Below are positions 1 to 9,237 of a stretch of 60,000 bases of DNA, piece by piece (position 1 is the first letter of the stretch; every line of letters begins with the position of its first letter). The translations under genes were made by a program, and so were the position numbers. A model generated the notes under the pieces. That model made no database searches, was not told the DNA's origin, and worked only from the letters and a program-made list of their open reading frames with translations. The DNA comes from Liolophura sinensis (lineage: Eukaryota > Mollusca > Polyplacophora > Chitonida > Chitonidae), in assembly GCF_032854445.1 (NCBI RefSeq), contig NC_088295.1, forward strand, positions 88,520,644-88,580,643. Reading direction: 5' to 3'.

Positions 1-355
1 TACTGTGTGTTGTAATACCCGTAAGCTCCTGTACACACTGTGTGTTGTAACTGTGGTGATGAATGCACTTCGTTGTAACCATTTCTGTGCGCTGTAGCAG
101 CAGTTAACTCCCATGATGTTGTAGGCCTATCGTGCGTTTACATCCGTTGTGACGGTCGTGCTGTGTATTAAATCATGACTCTGTAACCACTATGGAGAGC
201 CCTTGTATTCTCATATCGCCCAATACTGTACGTTTTTCAATGAACGAGCACCTCAGGTTACTGGAAAACGCCTTTTGGAATTTAGTCCATGAAAATGGCA
301 CAATATATGCGAATGGAAAATGACGTCTAATTTCTCACCAATACTATCTCCACAG
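1..355 (+). other. Intron of the guanylate cyclase gene (3' part)
   Basis: No coding sequence is visible here. The stretch ends in a normal 3' splice site (ctatctccacag, AG at 354-355) directly before the first recognisable cyclase exon. Earlier exons of the gene lie upstream of the window. Confidence 0.8.
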
Positions 356-454
356 GACCCGCTGTAGCAGGCGTTGTGGGTTTAAAAATGCCACGGTACT
401 GCTTGTTTGGTGACACGGTGAACTACGCCTCACGGATGGAGTCATCGGGCTTGG
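356..454 (+). CDS. Guanylate cyclase exon A: catalytic core
   Basis: It encodes [16 protein letters not shown], then [17 protein letters not shown], and stops one base into the next codon. The donor is ttgg|gtaagg. The first full codon is preceded by two bases that complete a Gly codon from the exon upstream. The exon is followed at once by a 48-bp tandem array that repeats donor-like sequence. Confidence 0.94.
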
Positions 455-2272
455 GTAAGGTTATCTGGGCTAAAGTCTGTATGCGAGTGGCCTACGTAAG
501 CTTATCTGGGCTAAAGACTGTAAGACAGGTGCGTGTGGCCTACGTAAGCTTATTTGGGCTAAAGATTGTAAGACAGGTGCGTGTGGCCTACGTAAGCTTA
601 TTTGGGCTAAAGACTGTAAGACAGATGCGTGTGGCCTACGTAAGCTTATCTGGGCTAAAGACTGTAAGACAGATGAGTGTGGCCTACGTAAGCTTATCTG
701 GGCTAAAGACTGTAAGACGGATGAGTGTGGCCTACGTAAGCTTATCTGGGCTAAAGACTGTAAGATGGAGGCGTGTGGCCTATGTAAACTTATCTGGGAT
801 GAAGACTGTAAGACGGATGTGTGTGGCCTACGTAATATTATAGCTTTAAGTTCTCAAATTAATCAAGGCTGTCAGATTTCGTAATGTCTCATGGAATTAC
901 ATACCAAGGGACAGTGTTGCAACAAGATCGATTTGCCATCAGACCTGACACATTACCATTACCATTGCGATGTAACGGTTTGCCATCAGGCCTGACACAT
1001 TACCATTACCATTGTGGTTTAACGGTTTGCCGTCAGACTGACACATTACCATTACCAGTGTGATGTAAGGTTTTGCCATCATGCCTGGCACATTACCAAT
1101 ACCATTGTGGTGTATTGCTTTGCCATCAGGTCTGACACATTACCATTACCATTGTAGTGTGACGCTTTGACATTAGACCTGACGCATTACCATTACCAGT
1201 GTGATATAATGCTTTTCTTTGCCAGCCCTGAGAATTCACGTCAGCCCAGAGTGTCAGGAACTGTTAGTGCAGCTCGGAAGCTTTCATCTTACCGCCAGGG
1301 GTGATATTGCCATGAAGGTGAGGCACTAATAATAGTAAGTGAAGCTAGTAAGCTATAGCTAGTAAATAGTCACACATAAGAGGATAAAATATATAGATCA
1401 ACCACTAACATTTCCGTTAAACATCGAAATAGCCTATTCAGAAATAAATATTCCATGTGTTATGCTTACATGTATGTTGATGTCTAGGTACCATAACACG
1501 CTTCTTCTGTATACCTGTAAATATATCGTATCCATACAAGACAACCACTCAACCACACTTAAATTTCTCTCCATCAGTGCCTTTTGAAATGGTTTCATGC
1601 AGTCTTTAAAGTAACGAAATTCACTGGACATTTACATCCAAAATATTTATGCGGGGAAAAGAGAAACAATTGTATATAAATTTAGAGAGAATAAGAGCAA
1701 CATTGTTCTTAAGTTGAAAAAAAAATCTCGAAAATGAAAATCTGAAAAATATCTAGAACAAGGTATTTAGGTATTTTTAACAGGGAGAAATATTTTCTGA
1801 CGTCGGGAGGTCCTTTCCAAATAAAAGCACCAAATTTGGATGAATGAGAAATATTTTACTCGGCGAACAACATAGTTTGCCCCATTCTTTAATAATAAAA
1901 AATATTATCTTTATGTTGAATTAATACAACAAATTTAACAGAACAATCTGCTGCAATACTAGTCGCTGAATACATTCTAGTATCACACCGACAACAGAAT
2001 TTCTGTTAAAATTAACAGATTTATTTTTTCAGTGTATACATTTCATTATGATGAATTTCCACAGAAATGCCACTAAACATTGCTCGCATAAGGCAAACAA
2101 TTTCAAAACGATACAATCGTTTATGAAAAAAAAACTAAGACCATTACTGGTTTGCTGATTGTAGGGTAAAGGTGTGATCCAGACGTACTTCCTACATGGT
2201 AAAGAAGGCTTCCACAAACCATTACCAGACCTCGCCAAAGCGGCCAGTCTAGAAGAGCACCACTTCAAATGA
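356..2272 (+). CDS. Receptor-type guanylate cyclase, last three coding exons (partial gene)
   Basis: This is the 3' end of a membrane guanylate cyclase, which makes cyclic GMP from GTP in its cytoplasmic catalytic domain. The exons are 356-454, 1226-1317 and 2165-2272. The phases fit (enters phase 1, leaves phase 1; then phase 0), and the frame ends at TGA 2270-2272. Seen directly: [18 protein letters not shown] and ASRMES, the signature of class III nucleotidyl cyclases. The Cys in YCLFGD is the position that favours guanine over adenine in the family. The Asn and Arg of VNYASR are the transition-state residues. Then come [25 protein letters not shown] and a 30-odd-residue tail ending LEEHHFK. 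The receptor, kinase-homology and dimerisation parts lie upstream, so the subfamily (natriuretic-peptide-like, retinal-like or orphan) cannot be assigned. No break is seen in the part present. Confidence 0.93.
455..831 (+). repeat. 48-bp minisatellite anchored on the splice donor
   Basis: A first, slightly short unit begins at the true donor (455). Full copies follow at 496, 544, 592, 640, 688, 736 and 784, each starting gtaag or gtaaa, followed by a variant of cttatctgggctaaag. Each unit also carries an internal ctgtaagac. Because 48 is a multiple of three and the unit has no stop in this frame, the exon frame runs on through the array to a stop at 841-843. That gives a 16-residue repeated peptide if the intron is retained. 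It is most likely non-coding. Confidence 0.9.
929..1213 (+). repeat. 47-bp minisatellite in the same cyclase intron
   Basis: About six diverged copies of a unit containing cctgacacattaccattacc and ggtttgccatcagg. With the 48-bp array it fills most of the 771-bp intron 455-1225. The last copy ends about 12 bases before the 3' splice site. Confidence 0.85.
1226..1317 (+). CDS. Guanylate cyclase exon B: end of catalytic domain
   Basis: The acceptor is tttctttgccag|. With the leftover G of exon A it reads [17 protein letters not shown], then [14 protein letters not shown]. This matches the conserved end of receptor guanylate cyclase domains (IHVS, then RG then D and MK). The donor gtgagg follows at 1318 and the exon ends on a complete codon. 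Confidence 0.94.
1318..2164 (+). other. Last cyclase intron
   Basis: AT-rich sequence of 847 bp with no gene and no clear repeat. It ends in the acceptor gctgattgtag|. Confidence 0.75.
2165..2272 (+). CDS. Guanylate cyclase last exon: C-terminal tail and stop
   Basis: It encodes [30 protein letters not shown] and EHHFK, then TGA. The start GKG completes the family motif MKGKG across the splice junction. TYFL sits where most receptor cyclases have TYWL. The tail GKEGFxKPLPDL resembles the short tails of metazoan receptor cyclases. This exon is too short to be found by ORF length. It was found by family pattern, correct phase 0 and an acceptor at the right base. Confidence 0.9.
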   Translation, partial: GKGVIQTYFLHGKEGFHKPLPDLAKAASLEEHHFK

Positions 2273-2492
2273 CACGTCCATCATGAAAACAGAATCATTA
2301 TTTAACTATGCTCAGCCCTTCGCCCGCGGGAGTAAGTGGGTGAGGATGGTCTGGTAACTACAGGTAGCAGAGAGTTTATTTTTGGGTACCAGAAAAATTT
2401 GGTTTGTATTCGGATGTACACACAACAACGATATGTGTCAAGCAATATTACTAAGACTAGGTGGGTCACAGGTATATAAAGGCCTACCGGTC

Positions 2493-2498
2493 AATAAA
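2493..2498 (+). terminator. Candidate polyadenylation signal of the cyclase gene
   Basis: This is the first AATAAA after the cyclase stop codon, about 220 bp downstream. No transcript evidence is available and later signals exist. Confidence 0.35.
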
Positions 2499-2569
2499 GA
2501 CATCCATAACATTCACAAGACAGAAAAAAACATTCTTACGGCTGATGTAGCCGTGATGACCATGTAATC

Positions 2570-3215
2570 GACAAGAACAATGTCAGTCTCACTGATGATT
2601 TCTAGTTCACTGATGACGACACACGCATAGGCGATGTAACCATCACAGATGAAGGATTCAGTAATGCCTATTGGTCAGTTAAGCACACCCAATTATAATG
2701 TCGCGTTCACTGCATAGTGATGTCATGCTCCGTTATGATGTCACCTTTACCACTGATGATGTCCCACGCATGGGCGATGTACCCGTCACAGGTGAAGCCA
2801 CCAACAATGCAAATGTCAAAAATTATGTCATCCTCTAATTTGATGTCACGATCTCTTCATAACGTAACAAGCACAGAGCCGACCATCATAGGTAATGCCA
2901 TCAACAATACTGTGGTCAATGATGTCACGTTTAACCATGCACTGATGATGTCACACACACGGAGGATGTAGCCATCACATGTGAAGCCACTAACAATGCC
3001 AAGGTCAACACGACGTAACGTTTATTGCATAATGATGTCACGAGCATGGGAGATTTAACCATCATAAGGGATGCCACCAATGATGCTACGATCAATTATG
3101 ATGTCAATTTCACTACATAATGATGACAACATACATATTGGACACTTAACATTTAACAATTAAGGCCGACAACTATGTCAGGTCTGTGAACAATGTCATG
3201 CTTATGAACGATGTC
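2570..3215. repeat. Degenerate satellite rich in gatgtcac
   Basis: Diverged repeats of roughly 100 bp, built from actgatgatgtcac, gcgatgtaaccatcacag, gaagccaccaacaatgc and similar words. Several small open frames inside it are by-products of the repetition. Confidence 0.7.
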
Positions 3216-3799
3216 ACCGATATAAGAGAGACCTTGCCCCGGAATCATGAAGAGATCATAAATTTAAGTAAAATTTTCAAATCACTTTAAAATTGTTATT
3301 TCTAATGTAACAAGGTCAAAATATTGTTTGACAACGTAAATTCTAGGTATGTTATTGCACAACAAATTTCAGCTAATATATTGCAAAGGAGCATACCAAA
3401 TTCAATGATTAAAATTTTGACTTAAGTCTAAGATCGCTTGGTGATCCCGGGGCCAGGACTGTATGGGCTACCTATCATTGTTTGTGATGGATGTGATCTT
3501 TGTTTTGATATTCTAGCGATCAGAATAACAGCAATGTTCACAAGAACGTGCGGTATTTATGCTCTGATTTCTTGCTATATATTAGCAAATGAACACCCCA
3601 GTGATAAATAATGTTTATGTCTGTATACAAGGTTCACTGACACATGTGCACCCATGCAAATTTACACAGGTACTTGTTTCACACCTAAATATCTGATACC
3701 ACCAGCCATTCCAGATTTCAAATCTATTAAACACTAGTATTTATACAGCAAAGATGCCAGTTCACAAACTCAGCACAATTTACTAATATATATTTAACA

Positions 3800-4157
3800 G
3801 TTCTCTTATCAGGGAGCTCACTTATGCGGCATTTGATGTAAACCGAAATAAATATTTGTTATTTATGCTTGTTTAGTTTAGAAAAACTGGATAGTCGTAC
3901 AATATAGGATGGTTGAGGTACCATGAAGTATAGGCCTAATTGGTTGTTTTACTTATGTCACTTAAACTGTAACATTTCTGTCCCTATCTGATGAACTATA
4001 CCATCCTCTTGTCAGTGACCTCGCCTATTCAGCATTTCACTTAAACCAAACCCAATATTTGTTGAAATGCTTGTTTAGTTTAGAAGAATGAATAGACCCA
4101 AAAGGTTGGTTAAAGTGACATAAAGTATAGGCCTAATTGGTTGTCTCACTTAGGTGA
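3800..4157. repeat. Two-copy direct duplication of about 208 bp
   Basis: Copies begin near 3800 and 4008 and share tgcttgtttagtttagaa and aagtataggcctaattggtt. The second copy ends against the TIR element that starts near 4158. Confidence 0.65.
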
Positions 4158-4673
4158 CTTTACAGGAGAAGAAAAAATTTAAAAATGACATCATATAGGC
4201 TGAAAAGAGCACATTTTTTTTATCTGGTGGTGCCTGCTGCATAATTTTGCGATTTCTCCTCGCCACACACATAAAGCCTGAAAACGGCAAAGCTGGCATA
4301 AATCGCTCTCCATCGCGTCCTCCATCTTAAACACCCTGTAATTTATGCTGGTGGTGTGTTGCTACACATAACTACAATCGCCATACCGAAAAACGGAAGT
4401 TGTAATGGGGGTCTGTGTCCTGTTGAAAGAGTTCTACCGGAAATGTACGAACTGCACTTCGGCGGTTTCCGACAGCAATTCTCCTCCTAACACACAAGAC
4501 TTCAGGACTAGTTCTTACGCAAAATGGAGTCGCCCACAGCGGATTTTGGCGCTGACTTTATTTATAATTTATTAACTTGAGGTACATATCAGAATTTTTT
4601 GTATGGCATGCGAGGAAATGCATACTCTTTTCAATAATATTTTATTGATATTTAAATTTCCTTCTCCTTTAAC
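4158..4673 (-). mobile_element. Non-autonomous TIR element, copy 1 (minus relative to copy 2)
   Basis: About 515 bp bounded by inverted ends: tacaggagaagaaaaaattt on the left and aaatttccttctcctttaa on the right. The same sequence recurs in opposite orientation at 47269-47848. Shared interior blocks include gcaaaattatgcagcaggca and aattacagggtgtt (or their complements). No transposase is present, so it looks like a MITE. The ends read TTAAAGGAG, so a TTAA-type target is possible but unproven. Confidence 0.75.
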
Positions 4674-5084
4674 TGTATTGAGGTATAAATGATAACATTC
4701 CTACTGTTCAAACGGTACAGGCTATGCTGTTATGCCCATATTGCCATGGCTGAGCCCCCCAAAGATGGTTTAAGTCTCTCTGTGACACTGTTGAAAAACG
4801 TGGCTTTTGAACATTTTGGTTTAGAGAAGCAGCCCTTCAATCAATCATCACCATGAAATTTCGAAGTTTTCATCTGTCAGAAATTGTATCCACCATATAG
4901 GTTTGAGACAACTGTCTTATTCATTCGCTTTGTTGTTACACAGTGTATGGGCTAAACCACCAAACCTTACAGAGGCATCTGGAGTTGACTGTGTCATCCG
5001 GAGCGGTATTCCTCTGAGCCAAACATTATTGTCAATAAATGCCTGCATTAATACTGCACTTTAGACAGAAATGTCGCCATTCAG

Positions 5085-5270
5085 CTTATGAACTATATTT
5101 ATTCATTTATTTATTTATTTATTTATTTATTTCATTGGTGTTTTACGCCGTACTCAACAATATTTCACTTATACGACGGCGGCCAGTATCATGGCGGGAG
5201 GAAACCGGGCAGAGCCCGGGGGAAACCCACGAAACCCATCCGCAGTCTGCTGGTAAACCCTTATGAACTA
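5085..5270 (-). mobile_element. 5'-truncated tRNA-type SINE, minus strand, with 11-bp target duplication
   Basis: The body at 5096-5259 reads on the minus strand as a cccgggctctgcccggtttc block, ggccgccgtcgtataagtg, ttgagtacggcgtaaaacac and an (AAAT)n tail. The direct repeat cttatgaacta flanks it at 5085-5095 and 5260-5270. The tRNA-like head is missing, as expected from incomplete reverse transcription. Confidence 0.88.
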
Positions 5271-6290
5271 CAGAACATAATTCATATAGACATTTGAATG
5301 TATTTAAGGGCTTTGATTTGAAAGATCTGATGTTATCGTCATGAGCTGACTGCTTAATATCTACACAGGCCTGTATGGCGTCAAAAATGGTGCAAGGGTA
5401 AAACATGCGTATCAATATATCAATAAATCCAGGTTGCTGATATTTTCTCTTGATATCAATAAACCGTTCACATTTAATTTGAGACTGTTCTTGTTCTCTT
5501 CATTTTACTGATGTTGACAAATTGTACGATAGTGTATTTTAGGTAAACTTGTAAATGCTTTTAGCTGGGCTCCTATACATTTTTGGAGATAAAACTTCCA
5601 CATCTCAGTCTGACAATCATGATTCATTTCTTCAGTCACAGATGAAGACTGCACACATGACTATCATGAAAATATTCTACGCATATGCCTAAGATATTGC
5701 GTCTATAATGAGGTTAAGGAAAGATATTTCAGATGTTTTGAAGGAATAATAAAAACTTCATAACTGTTTTGTATTAAACCATTAAATTTGCGTGAAATAG
5801 TGAAAAAATTATCGTCCAGTTTGTGAAAGATAAATATTCCAAGGAAAACAACTGAAATATTTTAATAAAATGAAGTGTGAAGTTTATCAAATGAAAATAC
5901 ACATCTCAGTAACTGTTGGGAAAGCTTCAAACTGAATGCTCCATTTGGTTTTCTTGATCGAGCCATACATGCAGTGCGCGGTCGTTTCGGAAGACGACTG
6001 TAGCCTTTCACTGATGAGGTAGCGCGTTCGAATACAGCTACAGTAGGCTCGGGTACTGCTTTACAACAGGGCCTTTTTCAGGTATTTGACGATGTGCGGT
6101 TGTCTGTTTAGGCTCTCTCAGATTTGTCCGCTTTGTACACAAAATCAAATCTCCAGCGGAGAAGGTTCTTCAACAGAACACATCAGGGGAGAACACTCTT
6201 GTAAGCTTGTATTGTTTTTAGAAGCCGCGACTTGGAGGCGTTCTATCTTAACACACACATGCACTAAATCATAATGCACAATAGGATATA

Positions 6291-6446
6291 TTATTTATTT
6301 AGTTATTTATTTATTTATTTATTTATTTGGTGCTTTGCGCCTTAGTCAAGATTATTTCACTTATACGACGACGGTCAGCTTTATGGTGGAAGGAAACCGG
6401 GCGGAGCCCGGGAAACACCCAACTGCAGGTTTCTGGCAGACCTTAT
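6291..6446 (-). mobile_element. 5'-truncated copy of the same SINE, minus strand
   Basis: A (TTTA)n tract is followed by the complement of the SINE tail and the gggcggagcccggg block. It is more diverged than the 5085 copy and I see no clear target duplication. Confidence 0.8.
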
Positions 6447-7586
6447 ACGACACACAACCAGATAGGAAGCCAGTGTGAGCTGGACTTGAACTTACATCGT
6501 TTCTGTGAAGTATCTTGGCTATTCTTCTCTGCGAACACGCTTACTACTCGGCCATTGAATATCCCCAAGTCACTGCAGTTTTTAAAGGAGCACGGCGTCA
6601 TAATCCACGAGGGTAAATAAAAGAGCACGAAGTATATCAACACTACAGTCAACGGGCTTTCTCCTCATGACCCTTGTGGGGTGAATCAATGACTCTCTTG
6701 TTGGTTAACTCTGTGATGTAATCGAAATCAAATCTTATACTTTAGAGTAAAAATATGATCTCTTTCTGAGTGACTTTGAGTGTGTGTGTGGAGCAGTATG
6801 GAGTTAATGTAAACCAACGACCAATGAGAATCACGGAATTCAATGTGCAGTTAAGCTTATTGCACAGATTAGACAGGTTTTTCAAACTTGATCCAAGGTT
6901 ACACAAAGTCAATCTGCAAATAAAATGTAATCAAAATCGGGCAACATTCGGAGGAGGTTATATTGCATAGGAACCAAAGTATGGCATCGAACAGACAGGC
7001 GGACAAGTAGACGTTAAATTTGTATCCCGCGATAATTTATGCAAATGAAAGAAAGAACATGCATTATATCATAATTTGAAAAAGTCATGAAATGTGCAAT
7101 AAAACTGATGTGTTGTCCTGAGATGTTTTAAGGTCTTCATTAAAGGACGATTAGATACTAAAATCGGAAACCTGGGTGAAGTACCTGTATACCCTCTTGT
7201 CGTCTTGATCTGAAAATGTCACGTTATACAACCAATTCACAATGCATATAAGAAGCAAACGAAATCCTTTGTCACACTCAACTTATTTGATTAAGGTCAG
7301 CTAAGTTATTTTAGGCAGGGTTTTAAATACATACATTTCTATAGCTTATGTGTATCACTTCATTACAATTTTGATCATAGCTTAATCACCCTAATTTGTC
7401 CGATCAGTTTGCCATATAATACTATAATACAATGTACTAATATATTACACCTCGCGTATACATAATACACGGTATAAAGGACATCATCAAGATTCTTCCA
7501 TACTCTACTCAATTGTATTATATAATCTGCCTGAAGACATACGTCAGTTAAGACTCGCTCGTGTTTTTGTACTAACTGTACATACT

Positions 7587-8231
7587 TATAGTCTATTTCT
7601 TTTAGATAGTCGCCTATATTCAATTGTTTGTGAATTCAGTCATATTCGCTACCAAGATTGCCTTTAGTCATTCATACGTAACAATACAAGCTGTACACAT
7701 GGATATGCTGAAAGTCCATATTCTTCAAAGAAAATCAAATTAAAACACTTTTTTCCAATTCATAATGTTAAACACCATAAGCTCAGTTTCGACGTCAAGA
7801 ATTCATTGCCTTGGGTGACGTCATACATGATTATTCAAAAACAAGTAGTAAGCTGGGGAACTGGCGTGGAGAGTAATTTTTTTTACAATAAGTGCGCCAA
7901 CATGAGGTAATAACAAACGCCACGCAGTAACACAGCCTACACTACACTCATAGCGAAAAGACTACATTGTTTTATTATAATAAAATTATGGAATATTTAT
8001 GACGTCCCTTGAGGCAGTGGGTTCTTGCCGTCGAAACCGAGCTTATGGCTTTCAGCTTTATAAATTAGCAAAAGTGTTCTAACTTCATTTTCCTGGTAAC
8101 CATGTGAACATATCAATGTGTAGAGCTTATGTTGTTACATATCACTGACTAAAGGCAATGTTTGTAGCGAGTATGACTGATTTTACAGACAGCTGAATAT
8201 AGGCGACTCTCTAAAAGAAATAGACTATAGC
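7587..8231. repeat. Long inverted repeat (foldback structure), 645 bp
   Basis: The left arm, about 7587-7853, and right arm, about 7965-8231, are reverse complements with mismatches and small gaps. The outer match is tatagtctatttctttta against aaaagaaatagactata. Inner matches include ataagctcagtttcgacgtc against gccgtcgaaaccgagcttat, and gacgtcatac against tatttatgacgtc. The loop is about 110 bp. No transposase is inside. It may be a foldback transposon or a duplicated segment in inverse orientation. Confidence 0.85.
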
Positions 8232-8257
8232 TTATTATATTATATCCTTCCACAATA

Positions 8258-8328
8258 ATGCTGGCCGCCGTTGTATAAGTGAAATAAGTACGGGCGCAAA
8301 ACACAAATCAAATCAAATAAATAAATAC
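8258..8328 (+). mobile_element. SINE tail fragment
   Basis: Only the 3' end of the main SINE family remains: aatgctggccgccgttgtat, aagtgaaataagtacgggcg, then an (AAAT)n tail. It lies just outside the long inverted repeat. Confidence 0.75.
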
Positions 8329-8989
8329 ATTAGTATAAGTTTACGGTTAAATTGTAGAAAGCAATGTCATGCAATTCAAAAATAAAGAAGACAATTTATT
8401 AACACTATATTTAACTGAAAGGTAAACATGACTAAACACATACCTAATTCCGGCATGCGCGGTAAGTGGCAGTCAATCCTTTTCGCTCCGTGCACCCGTA
8501 AACAGCCATTATCGGTGCCACATACTGAACAATGAAACTGTTCTTGAATATAGGCATATGTAGGCCTATCACATTACATCATTACAACCATACTAATCAA
8601 ACAATTAAATAAATACAAATATAAAGACACGCGAAGAAATGTGACATAATTAGTGGTTGGTAGGGGGATAAAGGTGTGACAGCGGCAGCGTGACAGATGT
8701 CTACTATACATGTAGGCTATAGGCCTATATCATAGCCACCTAAAATACATGTAGGCCTATGAATTAGGGCTTTGTCTGGCCTATGTGTGTTGGCTTACAT
8801 GCAATGTGGTAATTTGTAATTTAATGCGAAGTTGCTATATCTTAATATAGGCTTAATTTAACAAATAATAACCACAAATCATCTGACAATTCTGAGCAAT
8901 TTGAAAGTGTTTTTATTGTTTGTGCGCTTTCTTTTTCCAAGTCTTGAGGTAGCCTACAGTAGGCTGTACGCATTGCTGTATCTATACTG

Positions 8990-9237
8990 GAGTCATTTAC
9001 CGGAATCGAGTCTTTCTGAGGGCACAAAGAGATCGCGGAACGCATGCGCGTTGCACGCGACGCGAAGCCGTCTGCACACAGTTCGTCTGACAGCAGCGCG
9101 TGGGGAGCTTCCGAAGCTGGTGCGGGGCTGAGCTGCATGCAGACAGCAGCCGGGGATTTGTACGTGCTGCAAGCGGATTCTTTGTGTGTACCACTGCGCG
9201 GACAAGCTGTCAATTACTGTCATGGTCCACTTGACGT
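8990..9237 (+). promoter_or_regulatory. CpG-rich probable promoter and 5' leader exon of the myosin gene
   Basis: This block is strikingly CpG- and GC-rich against AT-rich, CpG-poor surroundings. It ends at a near-perfect donor, ttgacgt|gtaagtatc (9238). It includes cgcatgcgcg at 9041-9050, a close match to the palindromic NRF1 site. The next + strand acceptor that fits is the one before the myosin start codon, 14 kb on, so I infer a non-coding first exon. ATGs at 9044 and 9221 would open upstream frames that end before the myosin ATG. The transcription start is not fixed. Confidence 0.5.

Larger units (their letters stand above)
2273..8989. other. Intergenic region between cyclase and myosin genes
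   Basis: I see no protein-coding gene in these 6.7 kb. It holds a degenerate satellite, a 208-bp duplication, one TIR element, three SINE copies and a long inverted repeat, all listed separately. The stretches 3216-3799, 4674-5084, 5271-6290, 6447-7586 and 8329-8989 show nothing I can name. The words TAGGCCTA and TACATGTA are frequent. Confidence 0.7.

Noticed and set aside
376-843. 155-codon open frame read as a repeat protein
   Set aside because: Only the first 26 codons are exon. The rest follows a good splice donor and is a 48-bp minisatellite in the intron, open only because 48 is a multiple of three.
2642-2694. Alternative last exon of guanylate cyclase (EGFSNAYWSV resembles a YW motif)
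   Set aside because: The phase does not fit the preceding exon, the sequence lies in a degenerate satellite, and 2165-2272 gives a far better match.
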